Shown one piece after another: positions 33,653-42,998 of a stretch of DNA of 64,000 bases. The notes below the pieces were generated by a model, which made no database searches, was not told the DNA's origin, and was given only the letters and a program-made list of their open reading frames with translations. Numbering within the stretch: position 1 is the first letter of the stretch; each line of letters begins with the position of its first letter. The stretch is taken from assembly GCF_021172065.1 (NCBI RefSeq), contig NZ_CP087880.1, forward strand, positions 2,580,583-2,644,582, written 5' to 3'. Position numbers and translations under genes: made by a program. The stretch is from Pseudocitrobacter corydidari (GTDB taxonomy: Bacteria; Pseudomonadota; Gammaproteobacteria; Enterobacterales; Enterobacteriaceae).

Positions 33653-33675
33653 GGGCCCCGCGCAGGGGCCTTTTT
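33653..33675 (+). terminator. rho-independent terminator of the catabolic operon
   Basis: GGCCCC-GCGCA-GGGGCC followed by TTTTT, 13 bp after the Gfo/Idh stop. It closes the operon before yajR. Confidence 0.88.
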
Positions 33676-33726
33676 CTATACAGCACAAATAATTCACGAA
33701 TGTAATATTTGCTCATTAACACTCTG

Positions 33727-33755
33727 TTTACCCTGCCTGCGCTCCGCACTACACT
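33727..33755 (+). promoter_or_regulatory. sigma-70 promoter of yajR
   Basis: TTTACC (33727-33732), 17 bp spacer, TACACT (33750-33755), 27 bp before the yajR ATG. Confidence 0.5.
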
Positions 33756-33781
33756 ATGGGGCGATTAATAATGAGGTGGGA

Positions 33782-35143
33782 ATGAACGATTACAAAATGA
33801 CGCCGGGGGAATTGCGCGCCACCTGGGGTTTAGGGACCGTATTTTCGTTGCGCATGCTCGGCATGTTTATGGTTCTGCCGGTTCTGACCACGTACGGTAT
33901 GGCTCTGCAAGGCGCAAGCGAAGCGCTGATTGGCCTGGCGATTGGTATTTACGGGCTGGCGCAGGCCGTCTTCCAGATCCCCTTTGGTTTACTCTCCGAC
34001 CGCATTGGCCGCAAACCGCTGATTATTGGCGGGCTGATGATTTTTGTTGCCGGTAGCGTGATTGCCGCGCTCTCAGACTCCATTTGGGGCATCATTCTTG
34101 GCCGCGCCTTGCAAGGTTCCGGGGCGATCGCCGCCGCCGTAATGGCGCTGCTTTCTGACCTCACTCGTGAGCAAAACCGCACCAAAGCAATGGCGTTTAT
34201 TGGCGTGAGTTTTGGCGTCACCTTTGCAATCGCCATGGTATTAGGGCCGATTATCACCCATAAGCTGGGCCTGCACGCGCTGTTTTGGATGATCGCCATC
34301 CTCGCGACGCTTGGCATTTTGCTGACGCTATGGGTGGTACCAAACAGTCATAACCATACGCTGAACCGCGAATCCGGCATGGTAAAAGGCTGCTTTAGCA
34401 AAGTGCTGATGGAGCCCAAACTGCTGCGCCTGAACTTCGGCATTATGTGTTTGCACATTCTGCTGATGTCGACCTTCGTCGCCCTGCCGGGCCAGCTGGA
34501 AGCGGTAGGCTTCCCGGCACCCGAGCACTGGAAAATCTATCTGGTCACCATGCTGGTCTCGTTTATCGCCGTGGTGCCGTTTATTATTTATGCCGAAGTG
34601 AAGCGCAAAATGAAGCGCGTGTTTCTGCTGTGTATCGCCCTGCTGCTGATTGCAGAAATTGTGCTGTGGGGTTCCGGCAGCGACTTCTGGGCGCTGGTGG
34701 CAGGCGTGCAGATTTTCTTCCTCGCCTTCAACCTGATGGAAGCGCTGTTACCGTCGCTTATCAGTAAAGAGTCTCCGGCGGGCTACAAAGGTACGGCGAT
34801 GGGGATTTACTCCACCAGCCAGTTTCTCGGCGTGGCAATTGGCGGCTCGCTGGGCGGCTGGATTGACGGCTTCTTCGATTCGCAAACCGTGTTCCTGGCG
34901 GGCGCACTGCTGGCGACGGTCTGGATGCTGGTCGCCGTCACCATGAGCGAACCGGCTTATGTCAGCAGTTTACGCATTGAAATTCCCGACGGTGTCGAGG
35001 TTGACGATGCCCTGAAGGCGCGGCTGTTGGCGAAAGAGGGGATTAAAGAGGTGCTGCTGGTGGGCGATGAGCGCTCGGCTTACGTTAAAATCGACAGCAA
35101 AGTGACCAACCGGTTTGAGGTGGAGCAGGCTATCATCGCCTGA
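33782..35143 (+). CDS. yajR: MFS transporter YajR with C-terminal YAM domain
   Basis: 453 residues. Twelve-helix MFS core with motif A GLLSDRIGRKPL near 70 and motif B GRALQGSGAIAAAVMAL. Cytosolic C-terminal ferredoxin-like YAM domain (about 390-453: VSSLRIEIPDGVEVDDALK, YVKIDSKVTNRFEVEQA). Structurally known drug/proton antiporter fold whose natural substrate is unclear. Start MNDYKMTPGE matches E. coli; the longer upstream frame overlaps the terminator region. Confidence 0.95.
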   Translation: MNDYKMTPGELRATWGLGTVFSLRMLGMFMVLPVLTTYGMALQGASEALIGLAIGIYGLAQAVFQIPFGLLSDRIGRKPLIIGGLMIFVAGSVIAALSDSIWGIILGRALQGSGAIAAAVMALLSDLTREQNRTKAMAFIGVSFGVTFAIAMVLGPIITHKLGLHALFWMIAILATLGILLTLWVVPNSHNHTLNRESGMVKGCFSKVLMEPKLLRLNFGIMCLHILLMSTFVALPGQLEAVGFPAPEHWKIYLVTMLVSFIAVVPFIIYAEVKRKMKRVFLLCIALLLIAEIVLWGSGSDFWALVAGVQIFFLAFNLMEALLPSLISKESPAGYKGTAMGIYSTSQFLGVAIGGSLGGWIDGFFDSQTVFLAGALLATVWMLVAVTMSEPAYVSSLRIEIPDGVEVDDALKARLLAKEGIKEVLLVGDERSAYVKIDSKVTNRFEVEQAIIA

Positions 35144-35152
35144 GTCTGAAAT

Positions 35153-35232
35153 GCCCGATGGCGCTACGCTTATCGGGCCTACACGAGCATGACACTCCCG
35201 TAGGCCGGATAAGGCGAAGCCGCCATCCGGCA
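35153..35232. repeat. BIME between yajR and yajQ
   Basis: GCCCGATGGCGCTACGCTTA then GTAGGCCGGATAAGGCGAAG and CCGCCATCCGGC: two inverted REP units at the convergent yajR-yajQ junction. Confidence 0.85.
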
Positions 35233-35239
35233 ATACAGA

Positions 35240-35731
35240 TTAATCGCGGAAATTTTTAAACTGGAACGGCTGGCCTAAATCGCCGCCGCGCACCAGCGCC
35301 ATTACCGCCTGTAAATCATCACGGGATTTCCCGGTCACGCGAATCTCTTCACCCTGAATTTGCGTCTGCACTTTCAGCTTGCTGTCTTTGATGAGCTTCA
35401 CGATTTTCTTCTGAATCGCGCTCTCAATCCCCTGCTTCAGCTTCGCTTCCACAAACCAGGTTTTTCCGCTGTGCACAAACTCTTCTGGCACATCAAGAGA
35501 CGTCCCTTCAATGCCGCGCTTGAGCAGTTTGGCGCGCAGAATATCCAGCAGCTGGTTAACCTGGAAATCAGACTCGCTCAGTACTTTGATGGTTTTATTC
35601 GCATCGTTCAGCTCAATTTTCGCTTCTACGCCGCGAAAATCGAAACGTGATTCAACTTCACGCGCTGCGTTATCCACGCCGTTGCGTGCTTCCTGAAGAT
35701 CAACTTCAGAGACAATATCGAAAGATGGCAT
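35240..35731 (-). CDS. yajQ: nucleotide-binding protein YajQ
   Basis: 163 residues, two ferredoxin-like halves. Family members bind cyclic di-GMP (XC_3703-like) or nucleic acid. Contains the pattern [19 protein letters not shown] at the N-terminus and [20 protein letters not shown]. The start MPSFDIVSE at 35731 has GAGGGAGAGGAAAAG upstream and matches E. coli; a 20-codon longer frame is not used. Confidence 0.95.
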   Translation of the reverse strand: MPSFDIVSEVDLQEARNGVDNAAREVESRFDFRGVEAKIELNDANKTIKVLSESDFQVNQLLDILRAKLLKRGIEGTSLDVPEEFVHSGKTWFVEAKLKQGIESAIQKKIVKLIKDSKLKVQTQIQGEEIRVTGKSRDDLQAVMALVRGGDLGQPFQFKNFRD

Positions 35732-35858
35732 CTTTTCCTCTCCCTCAGTGACTTTTGCGTTGCATAATACCTGCAACGCGGCATAACTCAACTTGTTATC
35801 CCCGAAAGCTTAGCGCCCGAGGCTATAATTTGGGTGTCAACGCCGTTCAGGAGGCAGT

Positions 35859-36770
35859 GTGAAAATTACAGTACTAGGATGTGGCGCGCTGGGCCAGCTA
35901 TGGCTCACGGCGTTGTTTAAAAAAGGATTTGATGTTCAGGGCTGGCTACGCGTCCCCCAGCCTTACTGTAGCGTAAATCTGCTTGAGCTGGATGGTTCTG
36001 AATTTAATCAGTCCGTTACCGCCAACGACCCCGACTTTCTCGCACACAGCGACCTTTTGCTGGTGACGTTAAAAGCCTGGCAGGTCTCCGACGCGGTTAA
36101 AACGCTGGCAAAGAAACTGCCGGCAACGTCCCCTATTTTGCTTATCCATAATGGCATGGGCACGGTAGAAGAGTTAAACGACGTTACGCAGCCGCTGCTG
36201 CTGGGTGCGACCACGCAGGCCGCACGCCGTGATGGCAACATCATCATACATGTCGCCAACGGCACCACGCATATTGGCCCGGCCAAACACTACGACCGCG
36301 ATTACAGCCATCTGGCGGTAACCCTACAGGACGTTCTGCCGGATGTCGCCTGGCACGATAACATCCACTCGGCGATGTGGCGCAAGCTGGCGGTAAACTG
36401 CGTGATCAACCCATTGACCGCGCTGATGAACTGCCCGAACGGAGAACTGAGCCAGCATTTACCGCAGGTTGAGCTTATCTGCGCGGAAGTCGCGCATACC
36501 ATGGCGCGGGAAGGCATTCATACTTCGACGGAAAACCTGCTATTTTACGTCACCCAGGTGATTGAACGCACAGGAGAAAATATCTCCTCTATGCTTCAGG
36601 ATGTTAGGGCGCTGCGACACACGGAAATCGACTATATTACCGGTTACCTGCTCCGACGCGCCCGCTCCCACGGCCTTAGCTTGCCGGAAAACACCCGCCT
36701 GTATGAACAGATTAAACGTAAGGAGAGTGAATATGAGCGCGTCGGCACTGATTTGCCTCGCACCTGGTAG
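35859..36770 (+). CDS. panE: 2-dehydropantoate 2-reductase
   Basis: 303 residues. Reduces ketopantoate to pantoate with NADPH for coenzyme A. Rossmann motif GCGALGQLW near 7-15, catalytic Lys in [16 protein letters not shown] (Lys176 in E. coli numbering). Starts with GTG (VKITVLGCG) after the strong site CAGGAGGCA. A TATAAT lies at 35824-35829, 30 bp upstream. Overlaps yajL by 38 bp. Confidence 0.96.
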   Translation: MKITVLGCGALGQLWLTALFKKGFDVQGWLRVPQPYCSVNLLELDGSEFNQSVTANDPDFLAHSDLLLVTLKAWQVSDAVKTLAKKLPATSPILLIHNGMGTVEELNDVTQPLLLGATTQAARRDGNIIIHVANGTTHIGPAKHYDRDYSHLAVTLQDVLPDVAWHDNIHSAMWRKLAVNCVINPLTALMNCPNGELSQHLPQVELICAEVAHTMAREGIHTSTENLLFYVTQVIERTGENISSMLQDVRALRHTEIDYITGYLLRRARSHGLSLPENTRLYEQIKRKESEYERVGTDLPRTW

Positions 36771-37323
36771 TGAAGAGACGGAAGCCGTCACCACTATTGA
36801 CCTGCTGGTTCGCGGCGGCATTAACGTCACCACGGCAAGCGTCGCCAGCGATGGCAACCTGACTATCGTCTGCTCGCGCGGCGTAAAGCTGCTGGCCGAT
36901 GCCCCGCTGGTGGAAGTCGCCGATGGTGATTACGACATCATCATCCTGCCGGGCGGCATCAAAGGCGCAGAGTGCTTCCGCGATAGCCCGCTGCTGGTTG
37001 AAACCGTGCGTCAGTTCCATCTCTCCGGGCGTATTGTGGCCGCGATTTGCGCCGCTCCTGCCACGGTACTAGTCCCGCACAATCTCTTTCCGGTCGGTAA
37101 CATGACCGGCTTCCCGACGCTGAAGGATCAGATCCCGGAAGATCAGTGGATGGACCGACGCGTCGCGTGGGATCCGCGTGTAAACCTGCTCACCAGCCAG
37201 GGGCCAGGCACGTCGATTGATTTTGGCCTGAAGATTATCGACCTGCTGGTTGGGCGTGAGAAAGCCCATGAAGTCGCCTCGCAGCTGGTGATGGCGGCCG
37301 GGATTTATAACTACTACGAGTAA
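36733..37323 (+). CDS. yajL: DJ-1/PfpI-family protein YajL
   Basis: 196 residues. Nucleophile-elbow cysteine in [11 protein letters not shown] and a conserved Glu near the N-terminus give the DJ-1 active site. E. coli YajL protects against oxidative and carbonyl damage and assists sulfenylated proteins. Start [12 protein letters not shown] at 36733, with AAGGAGAGTG before it, inside panE. The open frame extends 57 codons upstream through the panE overlap and is not used. Confidence 0.95.
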   Translation: MSASALICLAPGSEETEAVTTIDLLVRGGINVTTASVASDGNLTIVCSRGVKLLADAPLVEVADGDYDIIILPGGIKGAECFRDSPLLVETVRQFHLSGRIVAAICAAPATVLVPHNLFPVGNMTGFPTLKDQIPEDQWMDRRVAWDPRVNLLTSQGPGTSIDFGLKIIDLLVGREKAHEVASQLVMAAGIYNYYE

Positions 37324-37364
37324 ATTTAAACGCCACTTCCGGCTCAAAAAATAAGGAATTGACT

Positions 37365-38459
37365 ATGAAAGGATCTCTGAGCGGAGTGGCTTTAATGCTG
37401 CTTTCCGTGGGGGCATCTGCGACCCAACTACAGATTTCAAATATTGATTACCTCTATCCTGACAGCACGATAACGCAGTATCGCCTGCCCTGGTTTTCTT
37501 CTCCCGATAATCCTATCGCGGCTAAACGCATCAATGATTATCTCTTCTCGACGTTTATTTTTCATCTTCCAGGGAAAGATCCTCAGGCTACGCTGAATCA
37601 GCTAGCGAAGACCGAACATGGCATGGAGGGAATTGAAACGCTGGATTACCACGTTCAATATCTGGGCAAAAACATTCTTGCAATTGATATATTAGGCGAA
37701 TGGTGCGGCGCTTATTGCGAGGCATATACAGAGCCAGTAGTTTTTGATTTATCCACCGGGTACCGCGTCACGCTGGAACAAATAATCACTAACAATGGCA
37801 TGGATACATTAGCGACAAAAGTCCGCAAAGATATTAGCGATAAAATCTCAACCTTTGTGGCGCAACAAAAAGCGCTTCCCGCCGAAAAACAGCGCGATGA
37901 AGATGGAGTGATTATGGACTATGAGGCATTCTACGCCGAGTGTCTGGCAAGAACTAAAAACCCTGACTTCACTGACTATACCGATCGCTATTCATTGAAT
38001 GAAAAAAATATCACGTTTTTAAACGGTCGTTGTAGCAACCATGCAAATCAAGCACTTGACGATCTTGGGGATTTTCAAACCCCGCTTCCTGTTTCATCAC
38101 TCAATGAAATGCTTACACCTTACGGTAAAACGCTACTGACAAATGAACCCCGTCAACGCACGGCTCCGCTTCCCGGTCTGAGCGATAGAGTGCTTTACGG
38201 TACGCTGGGCAAAAACACACGCATCGTTCTGAATGTTTCCTGCCAACGCTCTTACATTCAAGGTGCCTATTTTTACGAGAAATATGGTGCGGCGATCGGG
38301 TTATCAGGTAAATGCAGCCCCGAAAATACGCAACACTATGAGCTCACTACCTCATCAAATGAGGCCCCTGCAGAAAAAATTGTGCTTGATTTAAAAGAGG
38401 GTCGCTATCAGGGAAACTGGCAATCTGGGGGGAAAACGTTACCCGTACAGTTTGATTAG
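37365..38459 (+). CDS. secreted RsiV/DUF3298-like protein, function unknown
   Basis: 364 residues with an N-terminal Sec signal peptide (about 1-19). Residues 90-170 (VQYLGKNILAIDILGEWCGAYCEAY, PVVFDLSTGYRVTLEQII) have the pattern of the RsiV / DUF3298 fold, in which 'FDLxTGxxxTLxxI' follows a beta sheet. Several cysteines (WCGAYC, ECLA, GRCS) suggest periplasmic disulfides. RsiV binds lysozyme in Firmicutes; whether this one does is unknown. Chosen ATG at 37365 follows AAGGAA. Followed by a REP half and then a 290 bp gap before the PTS operon. Confidence 0.7.
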   Translation: MKGSLSGVALMLLSVGASATQLQISNIDYLYPDSTITQYRLPWFSSPDNPIAAKRINDYLFSTFIFHLPGKDPQATLNQLAKTEHGMEGIETLDYHVQYLGKNILAIDILGEWCGAYCEAYTEPVVFDLSTGYRVTLEQIITNNGMDTLATKVRKDISDKISTFVAQQKALPAEKQRDEDGVIMDYEAFYAECLARTKNPDFTDYTDRYSLNEKNITFLNGRCSNHANQALDDLGDFQTPLPVSSLNEMLTPYGKTLLTNEPRQRTAPLPGLSDRVLYGTLGKNTRIVLNVSCQRSYIQGAYFYEKYGAAIGLSGKCSPENTQHYELTTSSNEAPAEKIVLDLKEGRYQGNWQSGGKTLPVQFD

Positions 38460-38470
38460 GCTGCTGAAAA

Positions 38471-38496
38471 GCCCGATGGCGATGTGCTTATCGGGC
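38471..38496. repeat. single REP unit
   Basis: GCCCGATGGCGATGTGCTTA followed by TCGGGC, a lone unit after the RsiV-like gene. Confidence 0.75.
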
Positions 38497-38750
38497 TTGC
38501 GGTTATATTTGTGCGAAGGCTCACAGAACATCACTTTTTTCCCCACTTAATCTCCCTACCCGCACAGACACCTCATTAAAAATCATCATTTATTCAATCA
38601 GATATTCAAGATAACGTCTCTTTTGGCGCTGTATTGACTCGCAAACCATTCCATGAAAAACTCCGCATCAACTGGTATATACCAGTTAAACTCCTGAGAA
38701 AGAGATTTAATAAACAGGGGAAATACAACACCTCACTGGAGGCATTTCTC

Positions 38751-40013
38751 GTGGTCACATTTATTGAAAATCGTATTATTCCGTTGCTGATTAGAATCGG
38801 GGAAGATAAACATCTGGTCGCTGTGCGTAACGGCATTGTTTTGACGCTTCCCTTCACCATTACCGGAAGCCTGTTCCTCATTCTGGCCAATTTGCCCATC
38901 CCTGGCTGGGCGGAGTTACTTGGGCCTTTTGCTGCTAAGCTCAGCGCCCCTGCGGCAGTCACCTTTGGCGCCATTGGCTTAATTTCATCAATTGGCATCA
39001 GTTATAATTTAGCGAAAGAATATAAGCTCAGCGCGATAACCTGTAGCGTGGTTTCCGTTGTCGTTTTTTTACTGGCGCAGTTAAATAATGAATATCAGCT
39101 TAACGTTGATAACCTTGGCGCAGCGGGCCTCTTCTCAGCCATTATTCTGGCGATATTTACCGTTCAGACTCTGCGCTTTTTTATTACACGTAACCTGGTT
39201 ATTACGCTCCCCGATGGCGTGCCGCCTGCGGTCGCACAATCTTTTTCCAGCCTGATTCCGGCCATTTTTGTCATCACCCTGGTGTGGCTGATTCGGGTAT
39301 TACTCAACTTCGATATCAATAGTTTTTTCACCTGGCTGGTTAGCCCGCTGGTTAGCGGCCTTGGCTCACTGCCCGGTATGTTAACGCTGATTTTCCTGAT
39401 TTCTCTGCTCTGGTGCTGCGGTATTCACGGCGATAACGTGTTATCCGGTATTACCAGCCCGATTTTTCTAAAATATATCGCGGAAAACACTCAGGCTTAT
39501 CTTAACCACCAGCCTATTCCTCATATTACCGCCGATGGTTTTTATATCGTCTTTATGTGTATCGGCGGCACGGGCGCAACGCTAGGTCTGGTGCTGGCGA
39601 TGCTGCGTTCGCGCAGCAAACTTTACCGCTCGGTGGGTAAACTCTCGGTTACGCCTGCGGTATTTTGCATCAACGAGCCGGTGATATTTGGTTGCCCGGT
39701 GGTCTTTAACCCGCTGCTGATGATCCCTTTCACCCTGACGCCGATGCTGCTGTGTACCGCGACCTATTGCCTGATGTATTTCGACATTATTGGCCGCCCT
39801 GTTCTGCAAATCCCCTGGACCATGCCGCCTGTTTTCGCTGCCTGGTTTGTCACAGGGGGCAATATTCCGGCGGTGATTTGGTCCATATGCACCATCGTCA
39901 TCTCGGCCCTGATTTACCTCCCCTTTTTCAAGCTCGCCGAACGCAAGCAGCTTGAAAGAGAGCTGGCAGAAGAAAAAGGCGAAGACGCTTTCGCCACCAC
40001 AGAATCCGCTTAA
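38751..40013 (+). CDS. PTS EIIC component, lactose/cellobiose/chitobiose family
   Basis: 420 residues, about ten membrane helices (for example VRNGIVLTLPFTITGSLFLILANL, AVTFGAIGLISSIGISYNLA). Matches EIIC of the CelB/ChbC class, with the HGDN motif CGIHGDNVLSGIT and the region VFCINEPVIFGCPVVFNPLLMIPF. The GTG at 38751 is preferred: GGAGG lies at 38738-38742, and the protein begins like ChbC. The frame is open 39 codons further to a TTG without a site. Missing are EIIA and EIIB; it must borrow them. Confidence 0.85.
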   Translation: MVTFIENRIIPLLIRIGEDKHLVAVRNGIVLTLPFTITGSLFLILANLPIPGWAELLGPFAAKLSAPAAVTFGAIGLISSIGISYNLAKEYKLSAITCSVVSVVVFLLAQLNNEYQLNVDNLGAAGLFSAIILAIFTVQTLRFFITRNLVITLPDGVPPAVAQSFSSLIPAIFVITLVWLIRVLLNFDINSFFTWLVSPLVSGLGSLPGMLTLIFLISLLWCCGIHGDNVLSGITSPIFLKYIAENTQAYLNHQPIPHITADGFYIVFMCIGGTGATLGLVLAMLRSRSKLYRSVGKLSVTPAVFCINEPVIFGCPVVFNPLLMIPFTLTPMLLCTATYCLMYFDIIGRPVLQIPWTMPPVFAAWFVTGGNIPAVIWSICTIVISALIYLPFFKLAERKQLERELAEEKGEDAFATTESA

Positions 40014-40027
40014 TAAAAGGATGTCCT

Positions 40028-41347
40028 ATGCAAAAGCTTAAAGTTGTCACCATTGGTGGCGGGTCCAGCTATACGCCGGAATTAATTGACGGATTTATTA
40101 AGCGCTACGCTGAATTACCCGTTACCGACTACTACCTGCTGGATATTGAAGAAGGAAAAGAGAAGCTGGAGATCGTCGGTAAGCTGGCGCAGCGCATGGT
40201 GCAGCAAGCTGGCGTACCGATGAACATTCACCTGACGCTAAATCGCGAAGAAGCCCTGAAAGATGCCGATTTTGTCACCACCCAGCTGCGCGTCGGTTTT
40301 CTGGAAGCCCGTATCACCGATGAGCGTATTCCGCTGAAATATGGCGTACTCGGCCAGGAAACCACCGGCCCAGGCGGTTTTATGAAAGCCCAGCGCACCA
40401 TTCCCGTGCTGCTCGATATCTGCCGCGATATGGAAAAATGGTGCCCCAATGCATGGTTGATTAACTTTACCAACCCGGCAGGTATTGTCACCGAGGCGAT
40501 TACCCGCCACAGCAATATTAAAACCATCGGTATTTGCAGCGGTGCCAACAGCATGATGATGGATATCGCCAAAGCGTATGACGTGGAAAAGTCCGCTGTT
40601 GATACGCGCATTATCGGCCTGAACCATCTTATTTTCGCTGACCGCATCGCCATACATGGTGAAGATAAAACGGATGATTTTATTAATAAGTTAGCGCAGG
40701 GCAGCGCCAGCAATTCGCTGAAAAATATACCGGATATCGGCTTCACCGCCCGTTTTGCTCAGGCGTTGCATATGTATCCGATTTCCTACCTGAAGTACTT
40801 TTTCCTTAATCGCGAAATGGTGCAAACCGCGCAGCAGGATGCCGCCACGAAGGGCACGCGTGGCGAACAGACGCGCGAAATTGAGAAACGGCTGTTTGAG
40901 CTTTATCAGGATGAACACCTGAATCATAAACCGAAAGAGCTGGAGAAACGCGGAGGCGCATGGTACTCCGATACCGCCTGTTCCATCATCAGCGCTATCT
41001 ATAACGATAAAAAAGAGATCCACGTAGTCAACACCGTCAACAACGGCACCACGCCGGATCTGCCGGATCACGTCACCCTTGAGACCAATGCGGTTATCGA
41101 TAAACATGGCGCGCATCCAGTCGCTTATGGCCGCCTGCCGGTGAAAATTCGTGGTTTGATTCAGAGCGTGAAGGCCTACGAAGAGCTCACCGTCGAAGCC
41201 GCCGTTACCGGTGATTACGATACCGCTTTACTGGCGTTGAGCATCAATCCGCTGCTGCCTTCGGCAACCATTGCAGAGCAGATTCTTGATGAGTATCTGG
41301 ACGTTAACCAACGCTATCTTCCGCAGTACGCTAAGGAGGCAAAATGA
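40028..41347 (+). CDS. 6-phospho-beta-glycosidase, GH4 family
   Basis: 439 residues, NAD+- and Mn2+-dependent GH4 enzyme. NAD motif TIGGGSSYTPELI (8-20), NFTNPAGIVTEA near 146-157, Cys170 (GICSG) and His200 (GLNH) as metal ligands by GH4 pattern, GGAWYSDTA further on. ChbF/LicH-type members cleave 6-phospho-cellobiose or chitobiose by a redox elimination route. Directly follows the EIIC gene by 14 bp. Confidence 0.9.
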   Translation: MQKLKVVTIGGGSSYTPELIDGFIKRYAELPVTDYYLLDIEEGKEKLEIVGKLAQRMVQQAGVPMNIHLTLNREEALKDADFVTTQLRVGFLEARITDERIPLKYGVLGQETTGPGGFMKAQRTIPVLLDICRDMEKWCPNAWLINFTNPAGIVTEAITRHSNIKTIGICSGANSMMMDIAKAYDVEKSAVDTRIIGLNHLIFADRIAIHGEDKTDDFINKLAQGSASNSLKNIPDIGFTARFAQALHMYPISYLKYFFLNREMVQTAQQDAATKGTRGEQTREIEKRLFELYQDEHLNHKPKELEKRGGAWYSDTACSIISAIYNDKKEIHVVNTVNNGTTPDLPDHVTLETNAVIDKHGAHPVAYGRLPVKIRGLIQSVKAYEELTVEAAVTGDYDTALLALSINPLLPSATIAEQILDEYLDVNQRYLPQYAKEAK

Positions 41348-42069
41348 ATATTGAAATTCGCCAGGATTACCCGGCACTGTGTGAATATGTCGGTCAACAG
41401 GTTATCCAGACGCTGAAAAACAAACCCGATGCGCTGGTCTGCATTGCCGGGGGCGACACCCCGCTTGGCGTCTTTAAGGTGCTGGTGGAAGCCAGCCAGC
41501 AGGGGCTGGATCTCTCCCGCGCCGCATTTGTTGGCCTGGATGAGTGGCTTGGTCTGGGGCGCGAGGATAAAGGCAGCTGTCGGGAGATGGTGTATAGCCA
41601 TCTTTTCGATAAGCTGCCGCTGCGCCCGGATCAAATCTGTTTTTTTGACGGGCTGACGGCGGACCCGCAAGCGGAATGCGAGCGCGTCGATGCCTTCATC
41701 GCGGAACATGGGCACATTGATATTCTGGTGCTGGGCATTGGCATGAACGGACATATTGGCTTCAACGAACCCGGCGCGGACCTCAACAACCGGTGCCATA
41801 TCGTTCCGCTGGATCCCATCACTAAAGCAGTATCCGTCAAATATTTCGGCGGCGTGCGCGACGTCACGCAGGGCATTTCCCAGGGGCTGAAAACGTTACT
41901 GGAAGCGCAACAGATTATCGTGATGGCGAATGGAGAGAAGAAAGCGGAGATTGTCGCCACCACGCTAAACAGCGAGCCGACAACAGCAATACCCTCGACG
42001 CTGGTCAAAAATCACGCACACTGTACGCTGGCGCTGGATACCACTGCCGCGAGCCTTATTAAAGGTTAA
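41344..42069 (+). CDS. glucosamine-6-phosphate deaminase/isomerase (NagB-like)
   Basis: 241 residues, shorter than NagB (266). Signature GIGMNGHIGFNEPG with catalytic Asp/His pattern, AFVGLDEWLG, and a C-terminal CTLALDTTAASLI. Converts GlcN-6-P to fructose-6-P and ammonia; 6-phosphogluconolactonase is a related fold but the signature fits the deaminases. Overlaps the GH4 gene by ATGA, so translation is coupled. It implies the glycoside contains an amino sugar. Confidence 0.85.
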   Translation: MNIEIRQDYPALCEYVGQQVIQTLKNKPDALVCIAGGDTPLGVFKVLVEASQQGLDLSRAAFVGLDEWLGLGREDKGSCREMVYSHLFDKLPLRPDQICFFDGLTADPQAECERVDAFIAEHGHIDILVLGIGMNGHIGFNEPGADLNNRCHIVPLDPITKAVSVKYFGGVRDVTQGISQGLKTLLEAQQIIVMANGEKKAEIVATTLNSEPTTAIPSTLVKNHAHCTLALDTTAASLIKG

Positions 42070-42103
42070 ACATGTGGGTCGGGGGAAATACCCCGGCCCT
42101 TTC

Positions 42104-42838
42104 TCAGCGCTCAATGCGCATATTTTTAACCCGGAAGATATCGGCGCGGTTATAGCTAATGGAGTAGTTAAAGATGACACCGCCTTCGAGTCGCGTAACT
42201 TCGGTGATTTTGAGCATTGGCAGCCCCGGCGAAATATTCAGCAACGACGCCTGCTCACGATTAAAAAGCGCGGCTTCGATCAGTGAATCGGCATCTTTGA
42301 TTTTCTTATGTGTGAAGGTTTCGATGTAGCCATACAGCGACCCCTCTTTAAGCACCGACTCCGGAATGGTGTCTATCACATGGCAGGGAATATTACTGTC
42401 TTCAATCAGCACCGGTTCCCCGTCAAGCAGACGAATACGGCGGATGAACCAGACCGCATCGCCCACAGCGATATCAAGCTGCGCGGCCAGCGATTCATCT
42501 GCCTGAATCTGCCTGAAATCCACCAGTTGACTGGTTACCGCCACCCGCCCCTGAAACTCGCGCGAGAAGCCCAAAATACTGTCGCTTTTTTCGTTGTTGA
42601 GAATATAGATATTAGATTCGGTGTTTTTCAGCACAAACATGCCCTTGCCATGAATGCGCTCGATAAAGCCTTCCTGCACCAGACTGGCCATCGCTTTCTG
42701 TACCGTCACGCGCGTCACATCGTAAACCGCCGCCAGCTCGCGCTCAGAAGGGATACTTTCGCCTTTCTTATATTTCAGGCTGAGAATATCTTTTTTGATC
42801 TTCTCTTTAATTTCCATGTACTTGTGTACTTTTTGCAT
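42104..42838 (-). CDS. GntR/UTRA-family transcriptional regulator
   Basis: 244 residues. Winged helix (about 1-75: SIPSERELAAVYDVTRVTVQKAMASLVQEGFIERIHGKGMFV) and a C-terminal UTRA ligand domain (about 90-240: VWFIRRIRLLDGEPVLIEDSNIP, IFNYSISYNRADIF). UTRA domains bind sugar phosphates; the family includes NagR- and BglR-like repressors of glycoside operons. Convergent with the preceding operon (35 bp apart) and its probable regulator. Start MQKVHKYMEI at 42838 follows GAGGACAGC. Confidence 0.88.
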   Translation of the reverse strand: MQKVHKYMEIKEKIKKDILSLKYKKGESIPSERELAAVYDVTRVTVQKAMASLVQEGFIERIHGKGMFVLKNTESNIYILNNEKSDSILGFSREFQGRVAVTSQLVDFRQIQADESLAAQLDIAVGDAVWFIRRIRLLDGEPVLIEDSNIPCHVIDTIPESVLKEGSLYGYIETFTHKKIKDADSLIEAALFNREQASLLNISPGLPMLKITEVTRLEGGVIFNYSISYNRADIFRVKNMRIER

Positions 42839-42882
42839 GCTGTCCTCACCGCCGATGTGAAGCGAATACTTTAGCAAAGAAC

Positions 42883-42937
42883 GCCCGATGGCGCTGCGCT
42901 TATCGGGCCTACCGGATAAGGCGCAGCCGCCATCCGA
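42883..42937. repeat. BIME upstream of the GntR gene
   Basis: GCCCGATGGCGCTGCGCTTA TCGGGCC, then ACCGGATAAGGCGCAGCCGCC; two REP units between the GntR start and thiI. Confidence 0.8.
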
Positions 42938-42951
42938 CAACCGCAGCCATA

Positions 42952-42978
42952 AAAAAACCTCGCATCGCGAGGTTTTTT
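42952..42978 (-). terminator. rho-independent terminator of thiI
   Basis: AAAAAACCTCGC-ATC-GCGAGGTTTTTT: perfect stem with T run, 21 bp after the thiI stop. Confidence 0.9.
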
Positions 42979-42998
42979 ATTCAGTAATAACTATGCAC

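Noticed and set aside
21600..33700. Genomic island with integrase and tRNA attachment site
   Set aside because: The block is accessory compared with K-12, but no integrase, transposase, tRNA gene or direct repeat boundary could be found.
42070..42103. Rho-independent terminator between the NagB-like gene and the GntR gene
   Set aside because: GGGTCGGGG-GAAATA-CCCCGGCCC can fold but is followed only by TTTCTC; too weak to list as a feature.
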